From NCBI GenBank assembly GCA_964651495.1, contig CAZYWP010000030.1, positions 1 to 26,567 of the forward strand: a stretch of DNA of 26,567 nt, read 5' to 3'. The translations under genes and the position numbers were made by a program. Positions 22,052 to 26,567 of the stretch are shown piece after piece (position 1 is the first letter of the stretch; each line of letters opens with the position of its first letter). This DNA is from CAZNVB01 sp964651495 (GTDB lineage Bacteria; Acidobacteriota; Aminicenantia; Aminicenantales; UBA8522). Below the pieces are notes generated by a model. The model was not told the origin of the DNA and ran no database searches. It was given only the letters and a program-made list of their open reading frames with translations.

Positions 22052-24865
22052 TTGAAAGTCAAAAGATCCCTAATTTGGTTCGCTCTCTTGCTCGTCCTGT
22101 CGAGTTCGGCTTTCTCCCAGTCCAAGGATACGGGGGCTATTGTCGGCACTATCACAGCCGAAGATAACACCCCGCTCCCCGGGGTCACCATGACGCTGAC
22201 CAGCCCCAACTTGATGGGAGTCCGCACTTTTGTCACTGATGCCCAGGGACAATTCCGTTTTCCGGCCCTCCCTCCGGGCGAGTACACCCTAAAGGCCGAG
22301 CTCCAGGGTTTCAAGACCTACATTCAGGAGCAGATCCGGCTCACCACGACCAGCCGGCTCACCATTGATTTGACCATGGTGCAGGCGGCAGTCGCCGAGG
22401 AAGTCACCGTCGTGGCGCAGTCCCCGACCATCGACATCAAATCCTCGGAAACAGCCTCGGTCACCCTGACCAACGAGATCCTGAGAAACATACCCAACGT
22501 CAGCCAGTTTTCGGCGTCACTCGTGAACCTGGCTCCTGGAGTGACCCCTGATAATATGGCCGATTCGGCCTATGGCGCCCAGGACGGCACCGGAATCGCC
22601 TATTCCATGGACGGCGTGAACGTGGCAGACCCCGAAGGCGGCACAGCGTGGGTTTTCCTCGACTTCAATATAATCGAGGAAGCCAAGATCATGGGTGTCG
22701 GCCTGCCGGCGGAGTACGGGAATTTCACCGGCGTCATCTTCAACATCATCACCAAGTCGGGCGGGAACCAGTTTTCCGGGCATATGGAATTCGACTATCA
22801 GGGGAAGAAGGATGACAAGCCGACTGGTTTCTGGCAGCAAAATAATAACGGAGATTATCTCGACGATTTTCCCGATTTCACCAACCCGCTGTTCAAGTTA
22901 TATGATGCCAACATCCACCTTGGAGGGCCGATCAAGAAAGACAAGCTCTGGTTCTACCAGGGCTTTCAGTTCCAGCACTTCGATGATTATGCGGCCGGCT
23001 TCCTGGGAGGCCCCCGTAATTATGACCAGCCCCGGTCCTTCACCAAGATCACCGCTCAACTGACTCCCTCCACGAACATGATGTTCGGGCTGGAACTGGA
23101 CCGCTACAACGGCGAGAACCGCGGGGCCAGCGCCACGAATTCCCCTGACGCAGTCGTGAACCAGGAATCCCCCGAAATCGTCGCCAACTTCGGACTGACC
23201 CACATCTTTAATTCAAAAACTTTTATGGATATCAAGGCGGCCTATTTCTGGGGCTACTATTATCTCGAACCGAAGACGGGAAGGGATACCTACGCTCGTT
23301 TCGACACCGACCAAAACTTACTCCTGGACAACGCAGGATACTATTATCTGGCCGACCGCACCCGGCTCCAGGCAAACGCCAGCCTGACGCACTATGCCGA
23401 GGATTTCATCACCGGCCACCACGACTTTAAGTTCGGCGTCGAGATCGAACGCTCGGGCTGCCGGAGCCGCTACGGATTCACCGGGAGTGGCGGGCCGCTG
23501 GGGCCTCATGTGTATTACGTGGATTACTGGAGCTACAACCAGAGTTACGGCTATGACATAGGAAACTACCTGGCCTACCAGTATGAAGGCTACGACTTTG
23601 ACAGCCCCTACACCCGGGTGGAAGGGTTTGTCCAGGACTCCTGGCAGATCACGCCGCGGATCAACATCAACGCCGGCGTCCGGCTGAGCCAGAACTGGGG
23701 ACAGATCAAGGGTGAGGGCGATGTTTGGAAGTCCGGCCGGCTCGCCCCAAGACTCGGTTTCACCTTCGACCTCTTCGGCGACAAGAGCACGGTCTTTAAA
23801 GCCCACTACGGCCAGTTCACGGAGGGGATGTTCGCCGCCTACCACAATCGGCTTTCGTCCAACTGGTTTGACTACATCTCGTATTATTGGGACTTGGCCA
23901 ACGAGGAATGGGTGGAATACGACAGGGTAGTCCAGAAGTGGAAGCTCCAGGACGATATCAAACATCCCTACATGAACCAGTACACGGTCAGCCTGGAAAG
24001 GGAGCTTTTCCGGGACGCCTCATTTTCGGTGTCCTACATCCACAGAGACTGGAAGAACATCATCGGCGTCTACGACATGCTGGCCGAGTACGAACCGGTT
24101 TCCTATGAAGTTGAGCCTCTCAACAGGACGGACACCGTCTATGATCTTGTGTCTGGCAGCGCCCACGAATTCATCATCGAGAACCTCAACACGGGTCCGT
24201 ACAAACCACCCGGAAACGCCTACAGAAAATACCGCGGCGTCGAGTTCCTGTTCAACAAGCGCTTCTCCAACAAGTGGCAGCTGATGCTCTCCTATGTTTA
24301 TTCCAAGACCACAGGGACGATCGACAACGGCTGGGGTGACGACATCGGCTGGGGCGGCCGGAACAGCCAGGAGGCGAGCGACCTGAATTTCTGGATCAAC
24401 GCCGACGGTAACGCGACCTATGACCCGACCCACATGCTCAAAGTCCAGGGTACGTACATTCTTCCCTTTGATATAAGCTTCAACGCCTCTTTCAGGGCGA
24501 TCACCGGCCCGGCCTGGGCCCAAAGATACAGGACATCACGCTTCGGACAGGGGAGAATCACGTACTATACGGAAACCCGGGGTAGCCGCTACTACGACAT
24601 GCAGAATATTCTTGATCTTCGGCTGGAGAAAATCTTCACTCTTGCCGCGAAGTACAGGCTGGGCGTGATAATCGATGCCTTCAATGTGCTCAACATGAAC
24701 ACGATCACGAGCTGGGGAACGCGGATCGGATACGATTGGCTCTTCGAAGGGGCCGAACCAACCTATCTACTTCCCAATGGTTACCCGCCATCTACCGAAG
24801 GGCACCAGCTCCTAGGCATTGTCAACCCGCGGCAGATCCGTCTCGCAATCCGGCTGATCTTCTGA
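22052..24865 (+). CDS. TonB-dependent outer-membrane receptor with carboxypeptidase-regulatory-like domain
   Basis: This protein has 937 residues from the TTG at 22052. The site is favoured by GAGGAG five bases upstream and by the signal peptide that begins there (KRSLIWFALLLVLSSSAFSQ). An ATG at 21950 in the same frame would add 34 residues in front of the signal. Residues ~25-110 form a beta-sandwich regulatory domain (GAIVGTITAEDNTPLPGVTM, FRFPALPPGEYTLKAELQGF). Residues ~125-240 are the TonB plug, and the rest is a 22-strand-type barrel ending in RLIF. The layout is of the Oar/SusC-like type common in Acidobacteriota. It probably imports an oligosaccharide or peptide with TonB energy. There is no SusD gene next to it. 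A strong intrinsic terminator ends the unit. Confidence 0.92.
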   Translation: MKVKRSLIWFALLLVLSSSAFSQSKDTGAIVGTITAEDNTPLPGVTMTLTSPNLMGVRTFVTDAQGQFRFPALPPGEYTLKAELQGFKTYIQEQIRLTTTSRLTIDLTMVQAAVAEEVTVVAQSPTIDIKSSETASVTLTNEILRNIPNVSQFSASLVNLAPGVTPDNMADSAYGAQDGTGIAYSMDGVNVADPEGGTAWVFLDFNIIEEAKIMGVGLPAEYGNFTGVIFNIITKSGGNQFSGHMEFDYQGKKDDKPTGFWQQNNNGDYLDDFPDFTNPLFKLYDANIHLGGPIKKDKLWFYQGFQFQHFDDYAAGFLGGPRNYDQPRSFTKITAQLTPSTNMMFGLELDRYNGENRGASATNSPDAVVNQESPEIVANFGLTHIFNSKTFMDIKAAYFWGYYYLEPKTGRDTYARFDTDQNLLLDNAGYYYLADRTRLQANASLTHYAEDFITGHHDFKFGVEIERSGCRSRYGFTGSGGPLGPHVYYVDYWSYNQSYGYDIGNYLAYQYEGYDFDSPYTRVEGFVQDSWQITPRININAGVRLSQNWGQIKGEGDVWKSGRLAPRLGFTFDLFGDKSTVFKAHYGQFTEGMFAAYHNRLSSNWFDYISYYWDLANEEWVEYDRVVQKWKLQDDIKHPYMNQYTVSLERELFRDASFSVSYIHRDWKNIIGVYDMLAEYEPVSYEVEPLNRTDTVYDLVSGSAHEFIIENLNTGPYKPPGNAYRKYRGVEFLFNKRFSNKWQLMLSYVYSKTTGTIDNGWGDDIGWGGRNSQEASDLNFWINADGNATYDPTHMLKVQGTYILPFDISFNASFRAITGPAWAQRYRTSRFGQGRITYYTETRGSRYYDMQNILDLRLEKIFTLAAKYRLGVIIDAFNVLNMNTITSWGTRIGYDWLFEGAEPTYLLPNGYPPSTEGHQLLGIVNPRQIRLAIRLIF

Positions 24866-24888
24866 TTCAAGCGGACGCAGATTTTCAA

Positions 24889-24920
24889 GGGGTGGCGGCC
24901 GCCGCCACCCCTTTTTTTTT
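24889..24920 (+). terminator. Intrinsic terminator of the TonB receptor gene
   Basis: GGGGTGGCG (24889-24897) pairs with CGCCACCCC (24903-24911) around a five-base loop and is followed directly by nine T residues (24912-24920). It lies 23 bases after the stop codon. This is a textbook Rho-independent terminator. Confidence 0.93.
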
Positions 24921-24970
24921 GTAGCAGGACTGTCGAGCTTGGATTATTCACGAAATGAAGGGGAAAAACT

Positions 24971-25070
24971 ACCCTCTCTCTCGGACGGGAGAGGGTCGGG
25001 GAGAGGGGGATTATCGAAAGACACCCCCCTCCCCTATATCCCCTCCCGCAAGGGGAGGGGTGTTGTTTTT
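24971..25070 (+). repeat. Cluster of three GC-rich hairpins (REP-like intergenic element)
   Basis: Three stems follow one another. ACCCTCTC (24971-24978) pairs with GAGAGGGT (24989-24996). GGGGAGAGGGGG (24998-25009) pairs with CCCCCCTCCCC (25024-25034) with one bulge. CCCCTCCC (25040-25047) pairs with GGGAGGGG (25053-25060). The last is followed by TGTTGTTTTTT, so it could also act as a second terminator on the plus strand. Similar CCCTCTCC...GGAGAGGG palindromes are dispersed intergenic repeats in many bacteria. Copy number in this genome cannot be seen from one window. Confidence 0.6.
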
Positions 25071-25124
25071 TCGCGTTATTATGAATAGCTCAGGCTAGCA
25101 AATCGATCTCTTGATATCGGAATT

Positions 25125-26447
25125 TCAGAGTGGACGGTAGAGCCGGTCCCGGAAAGTCTGTTCCCGGAGCAAAGCCGCCTGGAGGAAACGGAAACTGTCG
25201 GCCAGGTATCCTTCATAGCCGCTGGGCTTCCCGTCCCAGGTCGTCCAGTCGATGCCTTTCATNNNNNNNNNNNNNNNNNNNNNNNNNNNNNNNNNNNNNN
25301 NNNNNNNNNNNNNNNNNNNNNNNNNNNNNNNNNNNNNNNNNNNNNNNNNNNNNNNNNNNNNNTCGATCCGCCTATTCAGCCATTCGAAATCTCCCGACGA
25401 CTCGACATAATCCCAGGCCGCGATGAGCGGGGAGGCGTTGGCGTCGAGGAAATTCCCGTAGTCCCAGTAGCCGGTGATCTCGCCGCTGAGCTTGCCCTGC
25501 GCATCCTTCCGCATCCGCCGGTCGAGCCAGTAGTCGATTGTCCGGCGGACCAGCGGCGCGAGCGAAATCCCAGCGGAGAGCTCCGGCAGAAAAAACACCT
25601 GGTCGGCGTAGAACCAGAGCGAGACGCTGGCCGGGTCGCTGATGACGTTGTTGCCGAGGATGCCGGCCGGCGCGCTGAACGGCCGGTCCTGCTCTCCCCA
25701 GCGGGCACAGGGCTGGAGGGCGTTGAGCCAGCCGCGCCGGCTGGAAAGCCACATCTCTTTGTCCTGAAGCCCTTCGGGCGGGGGGAGAGACTCCCCAGAA
25801 AAATCGAGCGAAATGGACCCGCCCTTTGCGATCGCCGGAATCTCGAGGATGAGATCCACGGTCTTTTTCTCCCGGCTGCCCTCCAGCCGGCCGAACACTT
25901 CGCGGCTCCCTGTCTCCTGGACATGCATCGGCCCGAAGTCGGGGGCGTTGATCACGGCGGGAAGGCGGAAGGTCCCGTCGTCCCGCCAAACGCTCGGGAG
26001 GACGGTCGTCGGCGTGACACGGGGGTCGAAGGGGAAGAGCATTTGAACGCCTTCGACAGGACGTTTCCCGGCGCTGAGCTTGATGAATAGATTGTGCCCT
26101 TCCGAACGGAGCTCCCAGTCGATTCTCGCTTTGCCGGCGCGCAGCTCGTAGCGGACCGTCTGCTCGTCCTCCCGCCGCTTGATCATCACGCCGTCCTGCC
26201 AGACGCCGTTTACGCGGAATTGAAGCTTGAGGCCGGAGTCCGGCCGGAGAAGGTTTGTCCGGACCCGGGCACTGCCTTCCGTATCCCAGCTCAGAAACGT
26301 GACGGCAGGGCGCTCCGGGTCGGCCGTGAAGCGAAGCAGTGGAGACGACGACCGTTGTGCGCCGGATGAGACAGCAAACAGAACAGCAGTCAACGCCGCT
26401 AATAAAATGGCCCTTTTCCTGTTCATTTCCTGTTCCCGCGCCCCCAT
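25125..26447 (-). CDS. Secreted glycosidase-like protein, interrupted by an assembly gap
   Basis: The N-terminal part (26447 to 25363) and a C-terminal part (25262 to 25125) lie on either side of 100 N. The N-terminus has a signal peptide (KRAILLAALTAVLFAVSSGA). The start at 26447 has AAAGG seven bases upstream, and the ATG at 26426 is an alternative. Residues ~30-220 look like a beta sandwich. From ~235 on, the helical segments (MWLSSRRGWLNALQPCARWG, TGYWDYGNFLDANASPLIAA) and the tail (YEGYLADSFRFLQAALLREQ) resemble the alpha/alpha barrel of six-hairpin glycosidases. The true gap length is unknown, so the 440-residue size and frame continuity are not reliable, and the catalytic residues may lie in the missing part. 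Substrate unknown. Confidence 0.6.
   Translation of the reverse strand: MGAREQEMNRKRAILLAALTAVLFAVSSGAQRSSSPLLRFTADPERPAVTFLSWDTEGSARVRTNLLRPDSGLKLQFRVNGVWQDGVMIKRREDEQTVRYELRAGKARIDWELRSEGHNLFIKLSAGKRPVEGVQMLFPFDPRVTPTTVLPSVWRDDGTFRLPAVINAPDFGPMHVQETGSREVFGRLEGSREKKTVDLILEIPAIAKGGSISLDFSGESLPPPEGLQDKEMWLSSRRGWLNALQPCARWGEQDRPFSAPAGILGNNVISDPASVSLWFYADQVFFLPELSAGISLAPLVRRTIDYWLDRRMRKDAQGKLSGEITGYWDYGNFLDANASPLIAAWDYVESSGDFEWLNRRIXXXXXXXXXXXXXXXXXXXXXXXXXXXXXXXXXXMKGIDWTTWDGKPSGYEGYLADSFRFLQAALLREQTFRDRLYRPL
25263..25362. other. Assembly gap of 100 N
   Basis: Exactly 100 undetermined bases, the conventional length for a scaffold join of unknown size. It falls inside the glycosidase-like gene, so neither the length nor the frame across it can be trusted. 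Confidence 0.97.
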
Positions 26448-26567
26448 TTATAAACCTTTCCCCAAGGGCGGTCAACAACGGTCGCTTTCAGTGCTTCTCT
26501 TCATTTTTCGTGATGGGGGCGGGTCCTGGCACGGTTCATATCCGGCGAGGCTCGGGATTGGGATTCG

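Noticed and set aside
24971..25070. Possible CRISPR array
   Set aside because: The repeats are adjacent palindromes of different sequence, not identical direct repeats separated by unique spacers, and no cas gene is present.

Overview
This 26.6 kb window looks like a contig from a metagenome-assembled bacterial genome. It contains one stretch of exactly 100 N, which is the usual placeholder for a scaffold gap of unknown length. The gene content suggests a Gram-negative relative of Acidobacteriota, possibly Candidatus Aminicenantes. It includes an acidobacterial-type VWFA-related secreted protein, a CBM9-like/DUF5916 outer-membrane protein, a carboxypeptidase-regulatory-domain TonB-dependent receptor, and a Ser/Thr kinase joined to a TPR tail. 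Most of the window is GC-rich, while the first ~960 bases and the 1.8-3.0 kb zone are visibly more AT-rich. The taxonomic call is inference from gene families only.

Left end (1-1870): an AT-rich cassette with the tail of a superfamily II helicase, then an overlapping MNT nucleotidyltransferase/HEPN toxin-antitoxin pair (mntA-hepT). Next come a tRNA-Leu(UAA) and a divergently oriented PIN toxin / Phd-YefM-type antitoxin pair. The antitoxin promoter lies inside an 11-bp perfect inverted repeat and appears to give a nearly leaderless mRNA. This end has the character of a defence or accessory region.

Middle (2063-16448): secreted and envelope proteins mixed with sugar metabolism. A LolA-like secreted protein is divergent from a large VWA-domain protein. 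A sugar-binding lipoprotein follows, then an lsrF-type aldolase/thiolase and a zinc-dependent sugar/polyol dehydrogenase, each transcription unit with a recognisable promoter. Then come an outer-membrane CBM9-like/DUF5916 protein (minus), a second VWA protein, an OmpA-family lipoprotein, a multi-pass acyltransferase-like protein (minus), an SRPBCC-plus-membrane protein, an unknown acidic protein (minus) and a ROK sugar kinase. LsrF, the dehydrogenase, the binding lipoprotein and the ROK kinase together point to carbohydrate uptake and breakdown. No ABC permease or ATPase is present in the window.

Right end (16525-26567): a 1046-residue zinc-ribbon/Ser-Thr kinase/TPR protein, an APC-family amino-acid permease, a GNAT acetyltransferase (minus), and a TonB-dependent receptor with a long 5' leader and a strong intrinsic terminator. 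After these come a cluster of GC-rich hairpins and a secreted glycosidase-like gene interrupted by the assembly gap.

The signals I consider most worth a second look are the leaderless antitoxin promoter/operator, the LsrF homologue without any other AI-2 genes, the perfect Shine-Dalgarno with no properly spaced start codon ahead of the TonB receptor, and the open frame after the helicase stop codon that runs into mntA. I do not see a clearly new multi-gene system.
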